DNA of 48,261 nt, taken from NCBI GenBank assembly GCA_964632995.1, contig CAZWDL010000047.1:1-48261 (forward strand), given 5' to 3'. Below the pieces are notes generated by a model. That model saw only the letters and a list, made by a program, of their open reading frames with translations. It was not told the DNA's origin and made no database searches. Below are positions 16,226-23,662 of this stretch, one piece after another (the first letter of the stretch is position 1; each line of letters starts with the position of its first letter). Both the position numbers and the translations under genes were made by a program. The DNA is from CAZWDL01 sp964632995. GTDB taxonomy: Bacteria > Bacteroidota > Bacteroidia > Chitinophagales > Saprospiraceae.

Positions 16226-17653
16226 ATGCCCTGTAGAAACACTACCCTGAGCACAGCCCTGCTCCTCATATTTTCGACGCTGGGATTCGGCCAGCAATTA
16301 ATCAGTTCAGTATCAAAAGGGGCGGTACCTCTGGAGGAATTGGTGAACCGCTATGGCAATTTCATGAGCAACGGAGTAGAGTTGTACAAAATCACTTATA
16401 CGACGGTCGATCTGAAAGGCCGCCCTGATACCGCCTCCGGGCTAATCGTCTTTCCGGACCTGGACAACAGGATCCTTCCTCTGTTGTGTTATCAGCACGG
16501 CACGGTAGGGTCCCGTGACGACGTTCCCTCCAACCTGCGCGGCGGTTACGAGATCGCGGAGGTGTTCGGCGGCCTCGGCTACGTCTCGGTAGCCCCCGAT
16601 TATCTCGGTCTTGGAGAGTCGCGGGGTATTCATCCTTATGTGCATGCCGATTCGGAGGCCTGGGTGGCCGTGGATATGCTCTTCGCCGCCCGCGAATTTG
16701 CGGCGCAGAAGGGCGTTCCGCTCAACGATCAGTTGTTTGTTACCGGCTATTCCCAGGGCGGTCACGCGGCGGCGGCGCTACACCACGATATACAGCACAA
16801 CTACGCAGATGATTTTATCGTCACCGCCTCAGCCCCGATGTCGGGGCCCTATAATATTTCGGGCGTGATGCGCGACTTGATCCTGAGCGAGGAGGAGTAC
16901 TTTTTTCCCTCCTATCTGCCCTATACTATTCTTTCCTACAACGCCGTATACGGCTTATACGATGACCTCAACGCCATACTCAAGAAGCCCTACAGCAGTA
17001 TGGTAAACCGCTTTGCGAAGGAGGAAATCAATCTTTCTGAACTCAATACCGCGTTGATTGACACCTTAACCGGTCGCGCCGGCGGTAGTTTCACCAGCGC
17101 CATGTTGCAGGATAGTGTTATTCAAAATTTCACCGGTAACCCGAGTCATCCCATCAACGTGGCGCTCGAAGATAACGACGTGTACGACTGGGCGCCGCAG
17201 GCGCCTACCCGCCTCTACTACTGCGTCGGTGATGACCAGGTGCCGTTTCGAAACAGCGTCGTTGCCGACTCGGCAATGAATGAAAATGGTGCCCCCGATG
17301 TAGAATCCGTCAACCTCGGCGATATGCTCGACCACGGCGAATGCGTAGAACCGGCCGTAATCAACGGCGCGCTCTTCTTCGGCTTATTTCAGAATATCGA
17401 AACCACCAGCATCGGGCAAATTGCCGATACGCGCGTGGCGGCCTACCCCAATCCGGTAAGGGAACTCCTGAGGGTAGAAGCTCCGGAAGGCGCCTATCTC
17501 GAACTGGCCGATCTCAACGGCCGCATCCTGCTGCGAGGGGAGGTCAATGGCGGTCAAAGCAGCCTGAATACAGGGCCCTTGCCCAAGGGCATCTACCTGT
17601 TGCGCGTGCGTACCCGGGCGGGAAGCTGGAGCGGCAAGGTAGCGAAGGAGTGA
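16226..17653 (+). CDS. Secreted alpha/beta hydrolase with type IX secretion sorting domain
   Basis: A 475-residue protein with a signal peptide (cleavage near 'LGFGQQ'). The nucleophile elbow is 'GYSQGGH' with Ser176; a probable acid is in 'CVGDDQVPF' and a probable base in 'MLDHGEC'. The overall layout ('LCYQHGTVGSRDDVPSN', 'SVAPDYLGLGES') matches secretory lipase or esterase-like hydrolases (LIP family). The last 75 residues ('VAAYPNPVRELLRV...LPKGIYLLRVRT') form a type A T9SS C-terminal domain, so the protein should be exported across the outer membrane and anchored or released. It is divergent from the 14776 gene. A TACATTTA sequence at about 16187 is a weak -7 candidate. Confidence 0.92.
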   Translation: MPCRNTTLSTALLLIFSTLGFGQQLISSVSKGAVPLEELVNRYGNFMSNGVELYKITYTTVDLKGRPDTASGLIVFPDLDNRILPLLCYQHGTVGSRDDVPSNLRGGYEIAEVFGGLGYVSVAPDYLGLGESRGIHPYVHADSEAWVAVDMLFAAREFAAQKGVPLNDQLFVTGYSQGGHAAAALHHDIQHNYADDFIVTASAPMSGPYNISGVMRDLILSEEEYFFPSYLPYTILSYNAVYGLYDDLNAILKKPYSSMVNRFAKEEINLSELNTALIDTLTGRAGGSFTSAMLQDSVIQNFTGNPSHPINVALEDNDVYDWAPQAPTRLYYCVGDDQVPFRNSVVADSAMNENGAPDVESVNLGDMLDHGECVEPAVINGALFFGLFQNIETTSIGQIADTRVAAYPNPVRELLRVEAPEGAYLELADLNGRILLRGEVNGGQSSLNTGPLPKGIYLLRVRTRAGSWSGKVAKE

Positions 17654-17688
17654 AGGGAAGTCGGAAAGCGGAAGCCGGAAGCCGGAAG
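17654..17688. repeat. Seven-base tandem array at the stop of the secreted hydrolase gene
   Basis: Directly after the TGA at 17651-17653 come AGGGAAG, TCGGAAA, GCGGAAG, CCGGAAG and CCGGAAG, all in register with period 7. The array fills the gap to the convergent amidohydrolase gene. Confidence 0.85.
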
Positions 17689-17695
17689 GAAAGTC

Positions 17696-18871
17696 TTAAA
17701 CGACCCTTCTGACAACCGTGTCCGGTTGCAGTTGCAGTTCCTCGTCCAGGTTGAGCAAGAGTATGCCGGGGCGTTTGCCTTCCTCGAAGCTGCCCAGTTC
17801 CTCGTCGAAGCCGAGGGCTTTGGCGCCGTTGAGGGTGGCCCAGCGCAGCAGTTTTTCGAAGGGGATGTAGGACTGATAGCGGCTGATGGTTTTCATTTCT
17901 TCCAGTACGGATAGCTGCCAGTTGGAAGTCAGGCTATCGGTGCCGATGGTCAGGCGGGCCTGATTGCCAAGGAAATAGCGGTAGTTGGGCAGGCGGTTTT
18001 CGATATAGAGGTTGGCGTTGGGGCAGGTGGCCCAGAAGACCTGATCATTCCAGGCATGGGCGGCCTGTATATCCTCGGGGCGGGTCATGGTGTTATGTAC
18101 GAAAAGGGTGCGCTGCGTGGGCCTCATATGTTGCATCGCGTAATGAATGGAGCTTTTGCCGGAAGGCTTAAACTCATCGATTGGAATATTGAAGAATTCA
18201 TAGAACTCCAGAAACTCACCGCTTTTATCCCGGAAAAACTGGTCTTCATTGGGGGTCTCCTGGTTGTGGATACTGACGGTGGCGTCGCTTTTATTCACCT
18301 CATTGATTAGCTCAAAAAGTTTTGGTGATACGGTATACGGCGCATGGGGTACGCAGCTTTTGCGATTGCCGTTGTCCGCGGCCTGCAGGTCATACACCTC
18401 TTTATATTGCTCGAAGGTATGTTCGGCCGCCCCGTTTTGCAGAAAGTCAAATATCTCGACAAAGGTGTAATACCGGATATCGCTCTTTTCTTTTTGAGCA
18501 GCAGTATCCGCTTTGTTGGAGATATCCCCTACGGCGACGATCCCGTTCTCGTACATCTCCCGGTCGGCGGCTTTGATGGCCGCTTCGATCTCCTCCTGTG
18601 GAAAGTCGCGAAACTGGACGACCTTCTGCAGGAAAGGAAGCAGACCGGTACCCGTATCGGCCAGGCCTTTCATATGCGAAAGTTCCAGGTGACAGTGGGT
18701 ATTGATAAAACCGGGCGTCAGCACACCGGTATAGATTTCGAGGCTGGAGGGATCGTGTGCCTCGCGATGGCTGACATCGAGGATGGTGCCGTCGTCCGCA
18801 ATGATGATAACCCCCTGCGGGACAAGCTCGGAAGAAACGGGGAAAATGTAGTCGGCGGAAATCTTTCGCAT
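17696..18871 (-). CDS. Amidohydrolase (TRZ/ATZ, adenosine-deaminase-like)
   Basis: A 391-residue metal-dependent hydrolase of the COG0402 type. The metal site is marked by 'TPGFINTHCHLELSH' (His59, His61), 'SIHNQETP', 'FVHNTMT' and 'IGTDSLTSNW' (Asp). The usual length for the family is about 400-450. Members include aminofutalosine deaminase, S-adenosylhomocysteine deaminase and guanine deaminase; the sequence alone does not choose among them. It lies downstream of the DUF1015 gene on the same strand (68 bp), which suggests co-transcription. Expected in the cytoplasm. Confidence 0.88.
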   Translation of the reverse strand: MRKISADYIFPVSSELVPQGVIIIADDGTILDVSHREAHDPSSLEIYTGVLTPGFINTHCHLELSHMKGLADTGTGLLPFLQKVVQFRDFPQEEIEAAIKAADREMYENGIVAVGDISNKADTAAQKEKSDIRYYTFVEIFDFLQNGAAEHTFEQYKEVYDLQAADNGNRKSCVPHAPYTVSPKLFELINEVNKSDATVSIHNQETPNEDQFFRDKSGEFLEFYEFFNIPIDEFKPSGKSSIHYAMQHMRPTQRTLFVHNTMTRPEDIQAAHAWNDQVFWATCPNANLYIENRLPNYRYFLGNQARLTIGTDSLTSNWQLSVLEEMKTISRYQSYIPFEKLLRWATLNGAKALGFDEELGSFEEGKRPGILLLNLDEELQLQPDTVVRRVV

Positions 18872-18939
18872 GGTACAGAACTTGGATGAAAGGCTGTGAA
18901 GATAAAAAGGGATTGCAATACAGGCGAAAAAGGTACGCT

Positions 18940-20049
18940 TTAAATTTCGTATACGACCAGTCCGTTTTTCATCCGGGGTTCGAACCAGGTGGATTTTGGC
19001 GGAAGCACCTTTTCGTGATCGGCCAGCGTGATCAACTCATCGAGTTGCACCGGGTAGAGGCAGAAACCGACGCGATTTTCCCGCCGGGCGATTTTTTTTC
19101 GCAAGCCCTCCAGGCCTTCGGGGCCGGCCACGTAATCGATACGCTGATCGCTGCGGATATCCTCAATACCTAAAATATCATCCAGCACCTTTTCATTGAG
19201 GAGCATACTGTCGAGAATGACTTCCTCCTCGGCATACTCTTTTAGCACCTCTTTCTTCCAGTGCAGCAGGTACCATTCCTCATTGACGAAAAGGAGTATC
19301 TCAAATTTGCGACGCGGCCGGATGGGCGCCTTCAGGATTTCGATATCAAAAAGCTGGGCCAGCCGCACCATAAAACGGGAGAGGGAGATATCATCCAGCC
19401 CTTCGACCACCCGGTTGAAGTCGTGAATAGCCAGGTCGGTGGAAGGGAAAAAGGCGCAGAGCAGATTGCGATAACGTTCGCGCAGCTCCTCGTCCCGGGT
19501 GCGTTCGTATAGCAGCGCACTGCTGGAGCTGCGGTGATGCCCGTCGGCTATATAGGTGTCGGGAACATCGCTGTTAAACAATTCCTGTATTTCGCGGATC
19601 AGCGCACCGTCGCGCACTTCCCAAAGCAGGTGTTGCTGTTCTTCCTTTTCAAAAAAAACACGCAAGGCGGGTGCTTCTCCTTCGACAACGCGACGAGTCC
19701 ACGCTGTAATGGCCGGTGCTTCCGGATAAGTTACGAGCACCGGCTTGACCAGCGCCTGCCGGCGCAGCAGCAGCTGTAATTGCTTTTGCTCCTTGTCGGC
19801 CATGGTATGCTCGTGTTTTTTGATGTGCCCGTAGAGGTAATCCTCAATATCGGCGCAGGCAATGATGCCCCGGAAGCTGCGTTTTGCGCCCCTGATTTCG
19901 TAGACATACAGTGCCTCCTGCGCTGATTTCTGAAAAAAGCCGCTATCCCGGTACTCGTTGTACTCCTCTCTCACAGATTGGAAAAAGGAATCGGTGGAGG
20001 TGACAAAGTCCAGATTGGGATAAACCGCCTGAAAGGGACGAATGTGCAT
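18940..20049 (-). CDS. DUF1015 family protein
   Basis: The start at 20049 (MHIRPFQAVYPN) fits the family beginning 'I.PF.A..P'; an upstream Met at 20097 adds 16 residues not typical of the family. The 369-residue product shows 'DIEDYLYGHIKKHEHT', 'YIADGHHRSSSS' and the C-terminal 'LPPKSTWFEPRMKNGLVVY', all hallmarks of DUF1015. Some DUF1015 proteins are linked by genome context to serine metabolism, but biochemistry is limited. A TATATTTG element lies 46 bp upstream, giving a normal leader of about 41 bases. It precedes the amidohydrolase gene as a likely two-gene operon. Confidence 0.9.
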   Translation of the reverse strand: MHIRPFQAVYPNLDFVTSTDSFFQSVREEYNEYRDSGFFQKSAQEALYVYEIRGAKRSFRGIIACADIEDYLYGHIKKHEHTMADKEQKQLQLLLRRQALVKPVLVTYPEAPAITAWTRRVVEGEAPALRVFFEKEEQQHLLWEVRDGALIREIQELFNSDVPDTYIADGHHRSSSSALLYERTRDEELRERYRNLLCAFFPSTDLAIHDFNRVVEGLDDISLSRFMVRLAQLFDIEILKAPIRPRRKFEILLFVNEEWYLLHWKKEVLKEYAEEEVILDSMLLNEKVLDDILGIEDIRSDQRIDYVAGPEGLEGLRKKIARRENRVGFCLYPVQLDELITLADHEKVLPPKSTWFEPRMKNGLVVYEI

Positions 20050-20094
20050 GGTCGTTTGCTTAGGATTGTTGTTTAATTCAGGTGCAAAGATGCG

Positions 20095-20102
20095 CAAATA
20101 TA
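20095..20102 (-). promoter_or_regulatory. Bacteroidota -7 promoter element for DUF1015 gene
   Basis: CAAATATA on the plus strand is TATATTTG on the minus strand, a perfect TAnnTTTG match 46 bp before the ATG at 20049. It also supports that start over the upstream one at 20097, which would lie outside the transcript. Confidence 0.55.
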
Positions 20103-20134
20103 GAAAGGCTGACCGGTGGAAACCACCTCAAACC

Positions 20135-22933
20135 CTACATCCTTTTCCGCACCCACTTGTAAAGCTCCCCTGCCCAGAGCACAGAAGTGGACATCAGGGT
20201 AATGACGGCGAAATCCAGGTAGGGAATACTGTCAAAGCCGAAGAGATTTTGCAGGAAGGGAATTTTTATCACGGCTAATTGCAGGACGACTGAGATGAGA
20301 AAGGCCCGGTTGATCCATTTGTTGGAAAGCAGTCCTATACGGAAGACCGATTGTTCGATATCGCGCAAATTGAAGACATTAAACACCTGGGTCATCGCGA
20401 TGAGTACGAAGGCGCCGGTGCGAGCCATCTCCGTACCCTGAGGCAGGTAGTAATTAAAAACCGATACGGCGAGGGCGACCATCAGGGCGGCCATGATGAG
20501 CAGGAAGGGCATGATTTCCCAGGTCAGAATGGGTTCATCCTTTTTGATGGGAGGGCGGTCCATCATATGGCCGTGTCCTCTTTCCGTCGACTTGGCGATG
20601 TCCATAATGCCGTCGGTGACCATGTTCACCCAGAGAATCTGTACGGCGGTCAGCGGGATGGGCATACCCAGGCCGAGGGTGACCATGAGTGTGGCGGTAG
20701 AGGCAAAGTTGGTAGTGAGGAGAAAATAGCTGGTGCTTTTTACATTTTTGAAGACGATACGTCCTTCGCGGATAGCGCTGACGATACTTCTGAAATTGTC
20801 ATCAGATAGCACAACCTGGGCGGCGTCCTTGGCTACGTCGGTGCCGCGGCGGCCCATGGCGATACCGACGTCGGCTTTTTGCAGGGCGAGGGCATCGTTG
20901 ACACCGTCGCCGGTCATGCCGATGAGTTCACCGCGATCCTGCAGCTTTTGGGCGATGTCGAGTTTGGTGGAGGGAGGTACGCGGGCGAAGACGGGCACGC
21001 GGCGTACCATTTTTTCGAATTCCTCATCGTCCAGGTCCCGGAGTTCCTTCTGGGACAGAGCAGCCGGATATCCATACTCTTCATTAGCTTTCCGGTCAAC
21101 AATGCCGACCTTTTCTGCGATGGCGGCGGCAGTTTTCTTGTGATCGCCGGTTACCATGACCACCCGGATACCTGCCTTTTTGCAGTCGGCAATGGCTTCG
21201 GACACCCCTGGGCGTGGCGGATCGATAATACCCACCAGGCCGGTCCAGGCCAGTTGATTTACTTCATAAGACTCGATTTGCTCCTGTTCTTCAGGCAATG
21301 ATTTGCAAGCCAGGGCGAGGACGCGCAGAGCCTGGTCGGCCCACTCATCGATCTTTTCGCGCAGCTGGTTTTTGTCTTCCTCGCTGAGTTCTTCGTTATC
21401 GTCCGGGTGGTAGCGTTGGGTGCTCAGTTCCAGGATTTTCTCCGGAGCGCCGGCGACGAGCATTTCGCAGGTGCCCTGTTTTCCGTATCGCACGAGGGTA
21501 GCCCGAAATTTCTGCTGTGAGTTGAAAGGTACATCGTCCAGGACCTCTACCGGGCCGAAGGGCTGTGTTTCTTTGATTCTGCTTTTTTCTCCAAGGATAC
21601 GCAGGGCGATTTCGGTGGGGTCGCCGTTGATATTGATCTCCTGCCCATTTTTTTGCGTGTCGCCGCTCTGTTGTGCTTCCTTCTCTTCGGACTCGTCAAC
21701 TTCTGTAAAAGTGACCTGATTGCAGTAGGTGGCGATAGTGGCGAGCTTGGCGAGCCGGGGTTGTTGCTTATCGACGATGATTTCTTCTTGCTCCGGTGAG
21801 TGAATCCTGCCTTCCAGGGCATGTCCCTGGCCGCTGATCTGGAGTTCTTGTTCTTTGCTGGTTAACAGCTTGCGTACGGTCAGGATGCTCTGGGTGATGG
21901 TTCCCGTTTTGTCCGACAAAATGGTGGACACGGAACCAAGCACTTCGGTAGCGGTAAATTCCCGGATGATAGCGTTGCGTTTGGCCATGCGGTTGGCGCC
22001 GATAGCCAGTACGATGGAGATGACGACCGGCAGGCCCTCCGGAATGGAGGAAACCATTGTGGCAATGGTCACCAGCAGGATGTCTTCAAAGGCAAAGTCG
22101 CGGTAAAAGTAACCCAGCGCAAAGACAACGGCAGAGGTGCAGATGGCGATGAGCGCCATCTTCCGGGCCAGCCGGTCGGTCTTACGGCGGAAGTTGGATT
22201 CGCCCTTTTCCATCTCTCCCAGCGAGGTAGCGATTTTCCCTATTTCCGTGTCTTTGCCGGTAGCGACCACCGCTGCCCGTCCGGAACCTTTGACGATATG
22301 AGTACCCTTCCACACCATATTGTCCCGGTTGGCCAGGGGGGTATCTTCTTTTTGCTGATGCGTGCTTTTACGCACCGGTTCTGATTCTCCGGTGAGGGGT
22401 GATTCCTCTATCCGCAGTTTTTTGACTTTGAAAAGACGGGCGTCGGCGGGAATCGTTTGTCCTTCTCCGAGCAATATAATATCTCCGGGAACGAGCTCGC
22501 GGGAGCGCACTATTTTTTCCTCTCCCTCGCGTAATACTTTGGCCTCGTGTTTGACCATGCTTTTGATGGCCTCTACGGCTTTCTCGGCGCGGTATTCCTG
22601 CACAAAGCCCATAATAGCATTGAACAGGATGACTCCTAAGATGATATAAACGTTGGCCATCTGGCCGGCGTACCAGGAGATGCCGGCAGCAAGGAAGAGG
22701 ATGAAAATCAGGAAGTCCTTAAATTGTTTGATAAAAAGCCAGACAGGGCTGGCGCCGCCCCGTTCAGGTAGTTTGTTTTCTCCGTATTTTTCCCGGCGCT
22801 TTTGTACCTCTGCTTCGGAGAGTCCTTCTTCCTGATTCACCCGGAGGTCTTCCAGTACCTCTTCAATGGCTTTAGCATAGACCTGCCCTGACAGGCCCTC
22901 TTTCGTTGCTTTCTTTATGTCTTGTTCGGGCAT
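20135..22933 (-). CDS. P-type cation-transporting ATPase (type II, Ca2+-ATPase-like)
   Basis: A full-length 932-residue P-type ATPase. It has the N-terminal cation-ATPase domain (residues 20-90), actuator motif 'TGES' (181-184), ion-binding 'PEGLP' in TM4 (298-302), the phosphorylation site 'SDKTGTIT' (Asp341), 'KGAPE'-like 'AGAPEKI', 'TGDHKKTA', and the hinge 'TGDGVND' (674-680). The C-terminus has six further TM segments. The PEGLP with a following 'ISIVLAIGANRM' points to type IIA/IIB pumps that expel Ca2+ or Na+/Mn2+. The canonical DKTGTLT is DKTGTIT here, a conservative change. Transcribed alone, divergent from metG. Confidence 0.95.
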   Translation of the reverse strand: MPEQDIKKATKEGLSGQVYAKAIEEVLEDLRVNQEEGLSEAEVQKRREKYGENKLPERGGASPVWLFIKQFKDFLIFILFLAAGISWYAGQMANVYIILGVILFNAIMGFVQEYRAEKAVEAIKSMVKHEAKVLREGEEKIVRSRELVPGDIILLGEGQTIPADARLFKVKKLRIEESPLTGESEPVRKSTHQQKEDTPLANRDNMVWKGTHIVKGSGRAAVVATGKDTEIGKIATSLGEMEKGESNFRRKTDRLARKMALIAICTSAVVFALGYFYRDFAFEDILLVTIATMVSSIPEGLPVVISIVLAIGANRMAKRNAIIREFTATEVLGSVSTILSDKTGTITQSILTVRKLLTSKEQELQISGQGHALEGRIHSPEQEEIIVDKQQPRLAKLATIATYCNQVTFTEVDESEEKEAQQSGDTQKNGQEININGDPTEIALRILGEKSRIKETQPFGPVEVLDDVPFNSQQKFRATLVRYGKQGTCEMLVAGAPEKILELSTQRYHPDDNEELSEEDKNQLREKIDEWADQALRVLALACKSLPEEQEQIESYEVNQLAWTGLVGIIDPPRPGVSEAIADCKKAGIRVVMVTGDHKKTAAAIAEKVGIVDRKANEEYGYPAALSQKELRDLDDEEFEKMVRRVPVFARVPPSTKLDIAQKLQDRGELIGMTGDGVNDALALQKADVGIAMGRRGTDVAKDAAQVVLSDDNFRSIVSAIREGRIVFKNVKSTSYFLLTTNFASTATLMVTLGLGMPIPLTAVQILWVNMVTDGIMDIAKSTERGHGHMMDRPPIKKDEPILTWEIMPFLLIMAALMVALAVSVFNYYLPQGTEMARTGAFVLIAMTQVFNVFNLRDIEQSVFRIGLLSNKWINRAFLISVVLQLAVIKIPFLQNLFGFDSIPYLDFAVITLMSTSVLWAGELYKWVRKRM

Positions 22934-22989
22934 GTTATTCTTTTCCCTTGATTTGCTATCTCTATTAAAGGAAAAGAGAAGGGGATGTT

Positions 22990-23583
22990 TACTGGAGCGC
23001 GTCTAATGCCTGCGGCACTACTGCTTCGCGCCCCCCTAAGGATAATCGATTTTCTTATATTTAAACACAGTACCTGGATGAATGCCAGGGGCAAAAAGGA
23101 AAGGTGGAACGCTAAAGCGTCACCACCTTTCTGTAAAACTAAACCCCAGTTATAATCTTTGATGTATTCTTCTGTATAGTTATTATGGAGGTAATTGAAA
23201 ATAACCTCCGCATCATTATTTATCGTTTCAAAAGTTATACCGCTAAAAACGCGAATATTTTTATTCTTATTGTCTTGGCCGGAGGAAAAAAGAAATTTTT
23301 CCGGACGAGCAGGCTTTCTTCGACTCTCTTGTTTATCAGCTCTTTGATTATTCGTGTTTTAAAGCCAGGCTTTCCTCGCTTTATTTATCTTAATAGACGT
23401 AATAATCGGGAATATATTGGATGGAATATAAATTTTAACATTTACAGCAGGAGATATTAATTTTTCAAGAGAAGTGATGTTACCAGGAAGTTGTGATCGT
23501 GCGGGATTATCTCCTGCCGGGGAGGAGGCGATCGGGTCAGGGATACGGAATTGAAACCAAAATTTCTGCCTTTTCGTTGTCAA
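22990..23583 (-). pseudogene. Possible decayed gene remnant, minus strand
   Basis: In one minus-strand frame a TTG-initiated run of 74 codons (23583-23362, containing 'VKIYIPSNIFPIITSI') ends at a TAA (23361-23359). The same frame then stays open for about 140 codons through 'IRVFSGITFETINNDAEVIF' and 'NYLHNNYTEEYIKDYNWGLV' with no Met start. The composition of this stretch looks protein-like, and a neighbouring frame adds 'RIIKELINKRVEESLL', suggesting frameshift as well as nonsense damage. The family is not recognised. AT-rich composition suggests an acquired and decaying gene; chance openness cannot be excluded. Confidence 0.3.
23099..23131 (-). terminator. Strong hairpin, probable minus-strand terminator
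   Basis: GAAAGGTGG (23099-23107) pairs perfectly with CCACCTTTC (23123-23131), with an inner ACGCT/AGCGT stem (23109-23113 and 23116-23120). Read on the minus strand it is followed by a T-rich CTTTTTG. No intact gene lies upstream on that strand, so it may belong to the decayed gene or to a small RNA. Confidence 0.45.
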
Positions 23584-23662
23584 ACCCTTATCTTCGCGGT
23601 CAATTTTGAACTGTGCAGCGCCAAGTGCAGGCGTTACAGACGATTTGAAAAAAAGAATAACA

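Larger units (their letters stand above)
22934..23662. other. AT-rich divergent gap with hairpins and a probable decayed gene
   Basis: This 729-bp region between the ATPase and metG is clearly richer in A/T than its surroundings between about 23130 and 23480. It holds a strong hairpin (23099-23131), a GGAGGT/ACCTCC dyad (23187-23209), a GGAAAAA/TTTTTCC dyad (23284-23302) and an imperfect direct repeat CAGGCTTTCxTCG. A plus-strand 91-codon frame looks like chance. The minus strand shows traces of coding sequence (separate entry). Confidence 0.5.

Noticed and set aside
23185..23460. 91-codon plus-strand frame in the AT-rich gap
   Set aside because: Composition follows the AT-rich DNA, no domain is visible, and the minus strand carries the more protein-like trace.
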